From positions 7,998,001-8,062,000 of the forward strand of contig JAAXNY010000001.1 of the NCBI GenBank assembly GCA_013420905.1: a DNA stretch of 64,000 nt, written 5' to 3'. A model generated the notes under the pieces. That model had not been told where the DNA came from and searched no databases. It saw only the letters and a program-made list of their open reading frames with translations. This DNA comes from Collybia mongolica (Eukaryota > Basidiomycota > Agaricomycetes > Agaricales > Clitocybaceae). Position numbers and translations under genes: made by a program. This document shows, one piece after another, positions 35,106 to 47,067 of the stretch (the stretch's first letter is position 1; every line of letters starts with the position of its first letter).

Positions 35106-37206
35106 ATGTCCCATTATACTCTGCATCGAGAGTGGTTATTCTGGCAGAATCCTGAAGGAGAGTGGTCGGAACCACAATTTGATGTCGATGATCTGATAAA
35201 TGGTGATATTATTAATCAGCCTACTCCCAGTATTATACAAAATGCAGACTCACTGACAATAATTTTTTGCTATTCTAGTGGAATACACAAGTATCACCCG
35301 GGAGTCTCGAGCTTTCTGGGGTATGGATGAGAATTCTTACTCTATGGAGGAACATTTCCAATATCCCGCCGTTCCCTTGGTTGCCTCCCAGTCAGCGTTT
35401 CGGTTTCTGAGAGCACAGCGGGCAACGGAGTCTGTCGATTCTCCCACTGACGTACCTTTGGAGTCCGTGACCAGCCTCGATGTAACGGGTGGGTCCAGCA
35501 TACCCACAAACAGTAAAGCCTCCACATTGGTGGTTCCTCCCAGTCCCAACTGGGACCCTATGGAGGCGATAAGTGGATCAGTGCTCCCTGATTGTCAGAA
35601 TCCCACTCCGCCCATCCCCCCAACCGTCACCGGGTCAGTGAGTGATGGGGACCCAACACAAGTGGCCCATGACAGCAACATCAATGCTACTAATTAGTTT
35701 GGCTATGAATTAGGGCACAGTCAACAGGTGACAGAACAGATCAACACATGTTTTCCCTGGCATGGGAGATGTGAAACATTCATTTGGCAGTACTTGGTTC
35801 TATCCGACGGTGAGTGACACTGAATCTTTCAAATGCACACTGATGACTTCAGGATTCATTATTAGATACTGCTCTCAGACTAGTATGTTTTATTAGTATT
35901 TTACAACATTTTTTATTATTAAATGCTGTCAGCAGCCTCTCAATGGACTGCTTGTCCTTAATGCCTCGGTCACCCCGGGAAGCAGTTCCCATTTGATAGA
36001 GATCCCGGACGACGACAATGGGGTTATGATAATCCGTCACAACAATGTGTGGCGGGTACTTTCTGACATGGTGGTGTTTGAATCGCAGAATTGTTTCATT
36101 TACAACCCGTATTTCTTGGAGGACAATGAACTCGCCTTGATATACAGGTCCATTCTGGCAGTTGTCTACCTGAAGCATTTTAGCCATGACAGACCGGCCA
36201 AGATACCATATACCCCGTATTCAGGGGGTGAGTGGGCAACCGTAATATAATTATCAACTAATAGTTTCATATGACACTAGCAGCTCTTCAGGTCCCGGGT
36301 CTGGGGCATGCCTATGACACAGGGTCAATAGGCTGCCTGCCGTTGGCCATCATACAATTTGTGAGTCAAGCTTTGAACCTGTTTCCTAAAACCACATTGA
36401 CACACTTGCACAGATGATGGTGAATCACCACACACTAAAACTTAGTGTCAAAACCACTGTGGAAACCTACCTCCAACAGCTGATCCGAAATAAACACCTG
36501 GGCCTTGTGAAAGACTTGCAAGTACATCTTGAAGAGAACCTTGACTCTCTTAGCTCCTACCAGGTACAGAGACCATATAATGTCCGGGTCAAGTTGCTAT
36601 AATCAATATGGTATAACAGCCTCCAACCGTTCTGGGTGACAAGTTGCCAGATCCCACACTGGAATTCACCGGATATGTCAATACTGGGATCCTGATGTCG
36701 GTGTTCCTTTTAGGACCATACAACATCCAATCCAGCATTTACTGCATATCGGGTACAACGTCAATCACACCAGAGAGGATTGGGGAGATGACAGTCCTCC
36801 CCTTAGAGGTCCACGTCAACGTTGACGTTCTGGTATGTTCATGACTCATCTGGTGGACTTGTGATAAACAAAGTTCATACTTTAGAGGAGCAAATGGGGA
36901 CTCCAAAAGGTGACAGGGTTAATCAGTGGTGACTGCAACAAAGGAAGCTTCAGGGGCATATATGACACCAGCATGGAGAGGCTTTTAAACCTCCTGCAGA
37001 ACCCGGTCACGTTGGCCAATTTCAGGAGATGGGAGTTAATGATTATCAACCAAACTAACACGTATCAGGGATTCGAGAGCAAACAGGTCCCATCTCACAT
37101 ATTGAGAACCCTTAACTGGACCTCAGTCTATGGGGGGCCTACTCTAAGCCTCAACTCATACAAACCTGTGGTGGCCAACTATAGGCACTCTCACCGTGAC
37201 GTCTAA
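35106..37206 (+). CDS. Unrecognised multi-exon protein
   Basis: Exon 1 (35106 to about 35203) reads MSHYTLHREWLFWQNPEGEW and joins in phase across an intron to 35280 onward (VEYTSITRESRAFWGMDENS). A Ser/Thr/Pro-rich segment follows to about 35690. Further exons: about 35933-36228 (PLNGLLVLNASVTPGSSSH to AKIPYTPYSG), about 36286-36360 (VPGLGHAYDTGSIGCLPLAI), 36415-36560 (MMVNHHTLKLSVKTTVETY), about 36618-36828 (LPDPTLEFTGYVNTGILM to VLPLEVHVNVDVL) and 36884-37206 (SKWGLQKVTGLISGDCNKG to the stop). Introns are 50-80 bp with GT-AG ends. The junction after 35690 is unresolved. No membrane segment, signal peptide or known catalytic motif is visible. It is surrounded by transposon DNA, so it may be cargo or an unknown element protein. 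Confidence 0.5.
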
Positions 37207-38373
37207 TGATATTGTCAGGTTTTGTGGGGGAACGAGGAAATGGCCGCACAGTGAACTCGCATTTTTGTTACCGTTACCATGCCCTCCTTTGCACTTGATC
37301 ACACAACAAGGGTGCCGACACCCAAACACCAAGCCGTGCGCGAGGTCATACCATGCGTGCATTACCTTTTCTATTTCATATTCATACTCAACAACTTTTA
37401 CCCTTGTTCTGTATAGTCCCTGCCAGTCCCGTCTTTTCCCTACGACCCCTATTCCTTTCATAGAAATACCCGCTTGTTTTCGTCCTCTCACCTCAGCTGT
37501 TGCCTTTGCTCTTGTGTGCACATCTGAGGTGAATATTCCCAAATACCGAGCAATACAAATTGTGCATATTCTCCTGAATTAAACATGTAGAAATGCGACT
37601 AAATTCCTGCCAATGTTTTTCTATTACTGGTGACACATTTTCTGCAATTTAGATATATGAAATGTGAGACAATCAAAGAGGAGGAGGAGGAGGTGTAAGG
37701 AGGAGGTGTAAGAATTTGACTGGGGATATGATCAATTATGACTATTGAATGGCCGCTGCTTTGGTCAAAGTCCATACTGGCAGTCCAAGTACCATGTAAA
37801 CACATCTTCTGGAATCTAGATAAACAAAATGTGAAGCTTGGTGGAGAAGGCCATCATACATAAAGATTGATCACTGTCCACACTTCCTGGTGAAAACCAT
37901 ACCAGACTTACAATTTTTATAGTAGACCGGTGATGATGAGATCCCCATATCAGGCAGTGTCCGACCAGCAGTCTCTAAGCTTTTTCATATCTGAACATGA
38001 TATGGATGACAGCGACTTATAACTATCATGGGGGATTTGCAAGTGCAATGCCATCTGAATGATTATGAGATATGATGAACTAAATTAGGTCAGCCCAACG
38101 CCGTCATTGCCTTTATCCCTTGCAATTATCCTCCAAAGTTGGTGATGATAGAGATGAGAAGGACTTGGTCAAGGCACAGCATTTCGCTGGAGCCGGTCAA
38201 CACCAGCTGGGATAATCGGGCCCCCTTGGTTTTCCTGATGATAAGGCAGGGAGGTGATAGGAGGGGCAGCTGGGGATGTAGTGGTAGTGGTTGACAACAA
38301 GGCTGATGGGTAATGTGGCACCCATCAACAATACTCAGCCATTGCCAGTAATGCACAGCTTGCATAGCCTTGC
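37207..38373. other. Gap without recognised gene
   Basis: A 128-aa frame lies on each strand at 37156-37582, but neither shows a domain. 37675-37710 has a short GAG/GGAGGT-rich run. Nothing else is supported. Confidence 0.4.
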
Positions 38374-39146
38374 TGTTACATCTATCATCCTGATATGCAT
38401 TACCTTAACCACTTGATAAATAGTAGTTTACTCTGGACTGACATATCACAAATGGATTGTTGCATCAGTAGAGATACTGATATCAGATTCTGTTGTTATT
38501 TGAGGTGTAGCCGCAATGTACTGTATATAAGGTGCCCCTTCCTCTCCATGGAAGGGCAACCTTTGCAATAGACTTGGATTGGGTTCTCTACTTGTAATCA
38601 AGCCTCTAGTGCTCTATACTCATCCCTTCTCTGCATGGCTGTTCATATTGTATATACTGCTCCCTGCCTGAGCCTCTTGGTAATGTTATAATTTTCCTAG
38701 CTTGATATCATGTACACCCTTTTTCTTCTTCTTCCTTACTAAAACCATATTAGTCATTGGTACCAATGACTCATTCATATCTACTTACATTCTCATGACA
38801 TCTTTCTTTCTGACTCAACTCATCATCTATGACTCATATGTAACCTATAGCAAATATCCCTCACTCAGAGAATACAAACTGTATCCCACATACCCACAAG
38901 TGTCTTTATGTATTTATAGCCATAGATCACCTGTCATAGTTCTTTAATTTGACCTAGGCAATCAATACCTTATTCTTACTCTCTTGATGTGCAGCTCAAT
39001 CCTATCTGCCTTGCAAAGGTGGTAGTGCATCTTTTGAACTTGGGACATCAGAACAGAGTCTTGCCTTGAAGAAGGGGCTCTCACATTGTAGCTATTAAAT
39101 TGTGTACAACTTAGTTGACCAGAAGGAATAAGGCTTTGCTATAACA
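38374..39146 (+). mobile_element. LTR of a + strand retroelement
   Basis: The block starts TGTTACATC and ends CTATAACA, the TG...CA form of LTRs. A TATA-like box TGTATATAAGG lies near 38521. The base run after it (AAAGGTCAAAC) resembles that after the minus-strand LTR at 41366 (AAAGGCTAAGC), suggesting related primer-binding sites. No target duplication could be checked because the other end of the element is missing. Confidence 0.5.
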
Positions 39147-39189
39147 AAAGGTCAAACTGAAGATACTGCCAGCCTGTTTAGGTTAAGAT

Positions 39190-39545
39190 GTACCATACCA
39201 TGGCACACCTACAGTACAGAAACCCAAAGTAGATCAATGACAGTAGCAGTGACAAATACAACAGCACAGAATCTGAACTGACAACTCCTACAGTATCCAA
39301 ACTGGCACCCACACAGACTCTCATCAGATCTGCAGCACCTCCACCAACACCTTCTCCAACAAAATCTACCCAGATAGCCATGAATACCCTGAAACCCACC
39401 AAAATGAAGGTTTGCATCCCTGCTGAATTTAATGGAGATTACACTAAGACCAAGGAGTTTATCATTGGTTCTATTGCAACAAGCTGGTTCTAGAAATATA
39501 AAGAAAAGATAAGGACTTGTATCTGCCAGTAATGGCCCTCTACCT
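39190..39545 (+). pseudogene. gag fragment of the + strand retroelement
   Basis: A frame with SAAPPPTPSPTKS and MKVCIPAEFNGDYTKTKEFI fits the start of a gypsy gag, where a basic/Pro-rich leader precedes a DGxxxKTKxF block. It stops near 39490 and runs into the oppositely oriented gag-protease remnant at about 39550, so only the 5' end of this element remains. Confidence 0.5.
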
Positions 39546-39559
39546 CAAGTCTTCAAGAG

Positions 39560-41330
39560 GTTGGTTTCTTGGGATTTCTTCTGGGTGTTCTTCCTGTATT
39601 TCCATTACCATGCCTTAGGTTATTACCGTATTTGTTTCATATGTCAGATTTCCATATCTTTTCAGATTGCTTCTGATAGAACTCCTTTTCTGATACTTGG
39701 TCCAAAGTTGAGTGTTCCTTTCTCCCAATCAATCTTGGGGTTGTGCCGTTTTAACCATGGTAATCTGAGGATGATATTCTCTTTTCCTAATCTGCTAACT
39801 AATAGTCAGATTCTGATTTCTTCATCTCCAATTCAAATCTTGGTCCATACACAATCTGTGATGTTCCCTGATTTGTTCTTTGTTCCGTCTACATTCCTGA
39901 CTGAGATTGACTTTCTCAGTGAGGTTGTCTTTATTTTGTTTTCTTTGACAAATGTTTTGTCAATGAAGATTCCTCCAGCTCCACAATCAATAAGTCCAAT
40001 TGCTTGGGTTTTGATGTTTTTCTGTTCTTCAATCACTGTAATTGGAATAGAAAGAGATTGTCAATTCATTTCTCCTAAGATTACAGGTGATAGCATAACA
40101 GAATAAGTCTTGGCAGGTACTGATGTTGATTCAGACCACAGCTTTAAAAACCCTTGTCTTCCATATTCTTTATGGCAATCTCTTTCTCTTCTTCATCTAA
40201 TCCTGCTAAGAGGGATTGGATCTTTGCATAGGCATCTTTGCCTTTCATCAGTACTTTTGGTTCTTCCTTTTGCGGGATCTGGAGAATAGAGTTTCCAGCC
40301 CTATGATCTGATGCTTGATGCCCTGACTTGTGACATTTGAAGCATAATCCTCACTTCATGTGTTCATCTCTTTCTTGGATAGTCAATCAATCTATATCCA
40401 TTGCATTCGGGTCTCTGGCATTGTTTGGGACGTATTGGGGATTGTTTTGCTGGAAATTGTACTTTTTCCCATTGTTTCCTCCTGAGGATTCTCCAGTATT
40501 TCCTCAAAGTTGTGCTACAACTGCCTTTGCACGTCTGAATTGATTGTCAAATATAGATGCTTTCCTATACCAGTCTTTGATGGTGACAGATGGGCTGTCC
40601 ATTGTCAAAATTTTCTGCATCAAGGAAGGTGGTATTCCTTCCATGAAGTACTTGATGAGCACTTCATCTTCAGTGATTTCACTTTCCACTGCAGCTGATT
40701 TGAACTCTGCAATGTAATTGTCTGCTGTCATGTTTCCTTGCATGTGCAGCATTTTCAGGGTTTGTCTGGAGTCTCCTGCCGCATTGGCTGCAGAAAATGC
40801 TTCTTCAACTGTCATCATAAAATCTATGAAAGTGCCTGGGTTTCCACTTTTTTCTCCATACCAGGACTCCTTCCATGGTCCTGCTGTTCCTCCTTTCATG
40901 TAAGAAAGCACATAAAGGATCTTCTTCCAATCTGTGTCATAAATTCTGTTGTTTGCTTCCAAATACATCTTGCAATCAAGGACAAAGTCCTTCATTGCCT
41001 TTCTGTTTCCATCAAAAACATTCTGTGAGCTTAGTTTGATTTCAGCAGGTCTTTGTTCATCTACCATTTCTATGTCAGAATCAGGTGGTATCAGAGAGTC
41101 TGGTGATTCAGGTTTCAGTGGTTCTTTGGGTTCCTTTCTTTGGAACTTTCTGTCTTTGGTTTCGGCATTGTGGGTGTTTCTATTGTCTGTGTGACTACTG
41201 CAAGTCTTGGCTGTTCTTCTGTGCCTTGGAAGTCTTCATTGCTGAAGGCACTCTGCCTACTGCTGCTTCTGCTGCTACCACTGCTTGCAGGGTTCAATCC
41301 ATATTGTGCTGGTGCCATTGCATCTAAATC
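39560..41330 (-). pseudogene. Ty3/gypsy gag-protease remnant
   Basis: The minus strand at 41067-40504 gives a 187-aa gag frame (KAMKDFVLDCKMYLEANNRI; ILYVLSYMKGGTAGPWKESW; FMEGIPPSLMQKIL). An upstream piece at 41318-41115 (MAPAQYGLNPASSGSS) is in another frame. After a stop a zinc-knuckle-like CFKCHKSGHQASDH follows near 40345; the last position is His where Cys is usual. The aspartic protease is at 40036-39833 with LIDCGAGGIFID, where retroviral-type proteases usually have D-S/T-G. Reverse transcriptase does not follow. Gag packages element RNA and the protease processes the polyprotein; this copy is broken. Confidence 0.8.
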
Positions 41331-41365
41331 TGAATAGATTGATGGTTCTGATCAGCTTAGCCTTT

Positions 41366-41796
41366 TGTTATGGCTGTTTAGGCCTTATCCAATAAGTCAA
41401 TCTGGTTTGTTGTTTATTTGTTCTAAGATTGCTGACTCCCTCTTTAGGGCTAAGTCAGATTATTTGTTCTATGATATGCTACTCCCTTTGTAAGGTGAGT
41501 AAGATTGAGTTTGCATCAAGGAGTCAAGAGTAGATGAATAAGGTGAATTCAACTAGGTCAAGCTAAAGAACTAACTATGCTAGAATATCCCTATATATAC
41601 ATATGAGTCCAATAAGCATAGATAAGTGTGGTTTACGCTATTGGTTGTATAGATAAAAGATATTAGTAAGTATGAGAAATAGAATGCATATATGGAGTCC
41701 AGAGATAAGAGTTGGCTGATGTTGGTAAGCATGTGTAATCAATAGTATGCAAAGAGAAAAGAGTGAGTAGAACATGCGAATAGGGAATTTGTAACA
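41366..41796 (-). mobile_element. Gypsy 5' LTR, 431 bp
   Basis: On the minus strand it runs from TGTTACAAATTCCC (41796) to CAGCCATAACA (41366), the TG...CA form, directly upstream of the gag remnant. Its first 72 bases match the truncated LTR at 21256-21327 with a few differences, including TTACACATGCTTACC against TTATGCATGCTTACC. Confidence 0.75.
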
Positions 41797-42359
41797 CATA
41801 TGTCCAATATTCAGTATTTGGCTTATACTACACAAACCAGTACTGTCCATTCCCCAATACTCAGAATGTTTTGCATATATGTGTGAATATCCTTTCATGG
41901 CATGTTTTTCCCACAACAGTAGTTCATTTTCTTCCAAGCCACTTCCTGATGCACTACCATGACTGATAGCCAAATCTGGTGAGGCAAGGTATCATATACA
42001 GTATTTATTGTCCATGCACATATACTGACCTTGTTTGACCAGGATTTCCATGGGTTGTGGCTCACACATTTCCACCTTCAATTTAAGGTTGTGAGGTAAG
42101 AAAAAAGTGCCCCATCTCATCTCATGCTGTATGTATGCTAATGGAAAAACTCAATAGTGAAGCTATGGGTGGGTGTATAGGCAATGCAACACATTATGGT
42201 GTACAGTAGACAGACAAGGAGATGTGGGCACCAGTGCATGTGTGCACACAGCCAGCCTAGGCAGGTTTTCAATTCATAGCTAGGTATAGCATAATTATAA
42301 TTGATTATTGTATATATATATAAAGTAATAAATTCAAAGATGTTGACCATATTCATCCT
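41797..42359. other. Gap without recognised gene
   Basis: AT-rich DNA between the gypsy LTR and the end of the NLR gene. I see only short open frames and a TATATATATA run near 42310. Confidence 0.4.
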
Positions 42360-45300
42360 ATTGCTTGTTGCAATTGAGAGCTCTATTCAGGAGAAAGGAG
42401 CTGCAGTACAAAAAACAATGGTCCCAAAAATGTACCAGTAAAATGTCAGGAAAATGTAAAGAGAAATGGTAGAAAGAACAAAAAATGAGTAATTTTTGGA
42501 ACATCTTCCAACTGGAGAACTTGAGCTGAAATATCAGATAATTTGTCCCACATGTATAATTTACAGCTTTGTGCTGTGCAGAACCTGATAGAATCATCTT
42601 TCCATCAGGTGAGAATTTTACAGAATAGACTGTTGCTTTGTGACCTCCAGTCACATTCTGAACTTTTGGCCAATTCTGCTGCTTTCCAGATGTTAGTACC
42701 AGAGTTGTTCTGAATTTCTGCAAATAATTCTTGGCTACTTATGACTGCTCTGGTGCAAATGGTAGTGCTGAGAGATATGTGTGTGGAACACTGTCAGTTA
42801 TTACAGGCTAAAAGGTAACAACAAATTTGTGAGCACTGCCTGCCAAAGCAGCTGCATTGACATCTCCTTCCTAAATCAAGATATAAATTTGATGGCATAT
42901 TTTTTATTAGTGGCAAGTTAATGTTTACCTCCATCAAAGACCTAAGTTCTAAAAGTGAAAAGTTAGCAGCATTTGCAGCTTCCATCATTGAGAATTTCCA
43001 ACCAATAAAGTAATTTAGAATCTAGAAACTGGGCAAACTTCACACATAAACTGCTCTGAAAGCTTATGTTCTCCAAGTCAGCCCAGAAATTGCAGGCATA
43101 GGAGAGATAGGATGGGATATGCTTCTGTATCCTACTTGCAATATCCTCAACACCTTGATTTCTCTGATATGATGGTGGCAATTGACAGATGTTGAAATGC
43201 CCATCCATCACTTCCAGAGAGGCAACAACAAGTTTTTTATATCCTGGTGATGTATCCACATAGAACTGCCCACTTCTATCCTGGTCCATGAGGAAGCCCC
43301 ATAAGGATGTGTGTAGTGTTTGGATTAGAACAGAGTCTGAAGAGACCCTACTCATCAAAGCACCAAGTGGTTGCAATATTGATTTTACAACAGAAGAATC
43401 TTTGCCATATCAGAGCTTACACAAAGAAGACATGGGTAGAGGTTTCTTGAGTATCAGGACTGTTCTCATAATTGATACAAATCAAGCAACTGTGTCCTTG
43501 TCACCTCCAAATGTCTTTTGGTCCAGAATTGTTGTATACAGTGCATCCAAGTTTTTTGGCATAATCAGAGGAGTAGAGAACAGTGTGGAGTTGCTCAGCA
43601 GTGGTATAAAATTTAGATTCAATAAAGAGGCAGACAGTAGCAATCCATTGAAAAAGCCCTTCTACTTTCTGGACCAATAGTTGACACCAGTTTTGATTAG
43701 GCCATTATTCATCCATAGCAGCTTTGTTTTTATCAGATATTTTTGAATGAACATGCTGTAGTATATCTCTTTTTGTTGACTCATGTTTTATATCCTCCAT
43801 ATATTTACTGAACACATGCTTGCAGAGCCTAAGTGCCTTCACAATGTTTGACTCAGGTTAAGAGGTTACAATAATGTGAAAGTTACTAAGAAGTTCAGCC
43901 AGATTCTAGATAGCATTGAAAAGAGAGCTTTCCTAGATTGGATATTACCAGCTTCATCTAGAGTATTAATCACAATTACAACTGGCCCAACTGTCCTCAA
44001 GCATGTGGATGGCTTGAGCAGGAAGTTTTCAAACTGTTCTATAATAGAAGGACTAGATTGCAGGGATGGGTTTACCTTAAGAACATTCCAGAGTACCTGT
44101 TTCCAAGTTGGATCCCAGATGCCAAGATTTCTAGTCAATGTGCCAAAGAAGTGCTGGAAACCTGTGACTGCCTGACTGGCTACATCAAAGCAAAATGAAG
44201 AGCCTAGGTGATTCAAAGCTTCAAGTCTCTGTGCCACAGTATGTGCAATAGCAGACTTTCCAGCAACACCAGACAGCCAGAATATCTGAGCACCACTACT
44301 AAAGGTCTTGTTGGCACACTAGCCTGCCTAGTATTGAACAAACACCCCTTATCAGAGTTATGCCTAGCCCCAGGAGCATGAGCAATTTTATCAATAGCCA
44401 GGTCCATGGCTGCAATGGGGTATCAAGTAAATACAGGGACTCTGCAGGACCCAGAACTATATATTTTCAAGTTTGTCCAGAGCTACTTGAGTGCTGAATT
44501 TGATCTGGAGAACAGCAATCTGGATGTTGAGTATACCACAATCTATGAAGTCTGATTTGAGTTGAGCAAATGATTCTTCATACTCCTTAATCTTGCTGTC
44601 AACCTTGGATACAATGTGTTTGACAGTCTGCTTCCCTAATACCAGGTGGTCAGTAGTCATCCATACATGATGTTGGGAATGTCGTACAGTAGCTTGGACC
44701 TTTTGCATAATCATGAATGAAGTAGGTACACTCAGTAACCTGTTGAGATAGAAGTACAAGGATCCGAATTTGTGTGTCAAAAGCTTCTGAACCATCTTCG
44801 CTGCGGTACAAGGTCAGTTTGAAAAAGGCATGTAGCTACGATGTCTAGTATGCTATCCTGTCAACTTGGACGCACCGGGATAGAACATGAAGACTGACCG
44901 TTAGAATTGCTCAGAACTCCAACACTTTCTCCTAACGTCATTCCTTTGGATTTGTCCCAGCGCACTCGATGCCTAGAATAAACGAGAATCTTGATGTTAT
45001 CCGACGTAAGGGCATCACTAGTGTTATGAACGATGGCTCGTTAGGCGTCTCGGGGAATAGATAAGGGACAGTATTCGGGACTCACAAACTCGTGGGTCCG
45101 TGCGGGTTCTCCATGATCACACTTCGCTCGGCACCCCCTCCCTATGAGGAGCTTCGGGTAGAACGGTTGCCTAAATTCTCCGCTTTCGATGTAATTCATA
45201 TCTAGTTCCAACTACATTTCAGCGACATACAAAAACAAAAAACGACTGGCTGAGTGGCATACCACTTATTGTGAATCTCAGCGTGAGCCCTCTATTGAGT

Positions 45301-45385
45301 ATGATTAGTATAGTCGTATTTCCTCCATGTGAGCGCCGAGGCCGATAGAAACTCACTTTTCAGTATTGTCTTCGGTGGTCGTCAT
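42360..45385 (-). pseudogene. NLR gene, right arm: C2-like, NACHT, one WD40 repeat; broken
   Basis: The start matches the left copy (ATG at 45385). The minus strand then gives the helical stretch SQQVTECTYFIHDYAKG near 44730 and HLVLGKQTVKHIVSKVDSK near 44640. The pre-NACHT segment DKGCLFNTRQ is near 44340. The P-loop region is IFWLSGVAGKSAIAHTV at about 44290, two residues shorter than the usual GxAGTGKS. The Walker B-like stretch is GPVVIVINTLDEAG. The NACHT C-terminal extension reads LGALMSRVSSDSVLIQTLHT and YVDTSPGYKKLVVASL near 43370-43200. One WD40 repeat (VYSVKFSPDGKMILSGS) is near 42620, and the text then degenerates. About 525 bp of the N-terminal helical region present in the left arm is deleted. 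Several frames must change between blocks. Confidence 0.75.
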
Positions 45386-47067
45386 GGATGTTGTGATTGG
45401 GATCGGCAAAGATTTGCGGATTAGTGTTTGGTCCGATCGGATCGAATACATCGCAGATTCTCAAAAGGTCCTTCGCCCTCTTAATTGAAATTAAAAACCA
45501 CTTTATTGTTATCGAGAGTACGGTCGTTGTAGATTGTCTCGAAGACTATTTTTACTGAAACAAACGCCCTGGTTTCTCGTAAAGTTACATGAAAGACAAC
45601 AGTATCGTTGTAGGCCTAGACATGTAGAGATCCAGGCGTGCATTTGGACTGTTGATGGTCGAGACTTTGGTAATATGGAAAGTGCAGACCATAGCACCGA
45701 AGTACGGGCATTGCGGTGGTGGTCTGAGCGTATAGGATAGCATAGAGCGTCATCTGTGTACCAGGTCGCGTCGAGATTCCGGGTAGTATATAGAACGAAC
45801 TCATCTACTGTCCGTTCTCCTGGCTCCAGGATATCCAAGACTTATGTTCTGTTCCCTAATCGCCATTCAAGCATAGCTCTCGTTTATTTCTGTGGGGTCA
45901 GCTGGAGAGTTCTGGTTGTCAAGTCGAGGATGAGGTCACCAAATATGCCTGTAGCCTAAGTGGAAAAGGTGAAATGAGATAGATGTGCACACTTTTGTAC
46001 CCACGGGGCCTTGTGATGTTCATAGAACTCACCAGGGCAGTAGTTTGCGATTGTGGGGCAGATGTGTGACCGGCGGGTTAATTAAGGGCGACCAGCTCAA
46101 CACGCCGCGATGCCGCTGAGCCGCAAAGGGTCTTGGGCGGACTGCAGACTTGAGATTTCGGTGCCGGTGGTACACACATCTGAAGTTTGTCAAGGATGAA
46201 ATTTGATTAACAGGCAAGGAGCAAGCAGTTGAGGCCCGTTTCTCCCTAGAGCAAAAACTGAAACGTCGAGGCGAGCGGGTGTAACAATGGAGCGGGCGCA
46301 CCGCAGGCGTTTTGATCGCTTGCTATGGCGTCGGAATCGATTGCATTGGGTTGTCTGGTTGAGCAGGATGGCGCACACGAGACAAATACTCCACCGAGGC
46401 GGGCGTTATGCACTACGTATATGTACGTTCCAAGCCAGATCCGAACCAAAACGCACAGTTCCAGGACCTAACAGGTTCGTACACTTTTCCTCTCCAGCGC
46501 CGGGTAGGCTACGCTGATACTTGTATCCTCGCAGCAGTCACAGCAGCGGGCTTCGCGTCCGCGTCCGTTCTTTTCAAACTCGCTGAACCCCCTTGGGTTT
46601 TTGGCAATTAAACTGTGGCACCGCTCCAGGTATGATGTTTCTTCCGCTTGTGTGGGAGTCGCTGAGAACTGATCGGGGCTGTAGCTTCCTACCGGATTGT
46701 GGGGAAACGGAACAGTAACTGCGAACACGACCGCTGTCAAAAGTGATGCAGGGGGTGAAAATGCGGCATATGTACGTCCTACACACCCGTTCACCTTCAC
46801 CCCCATCGTTTTTGACTCGGGACTCGATTCTAGATTGATAAGACCCAGCTATCGGGAGGCGCCGCGTGGACCAACTTCGCTAATGCGAGTAATGGCTGCT
46901 CTAGTCCGTGGGACGTGGGCACCAGTTCTCGGCTTTTCGGTAGGTCGCTCCCCAGATAGCACGTGATGTTTGTCGACTGCCAAATCGGGTCGGGATTCAC
47001 AAAAGGGCTGTCATGACAGCCTGGGCGTCGCACATTGAGTTGGCCCATCCCTGTGTCATATGTGAAA

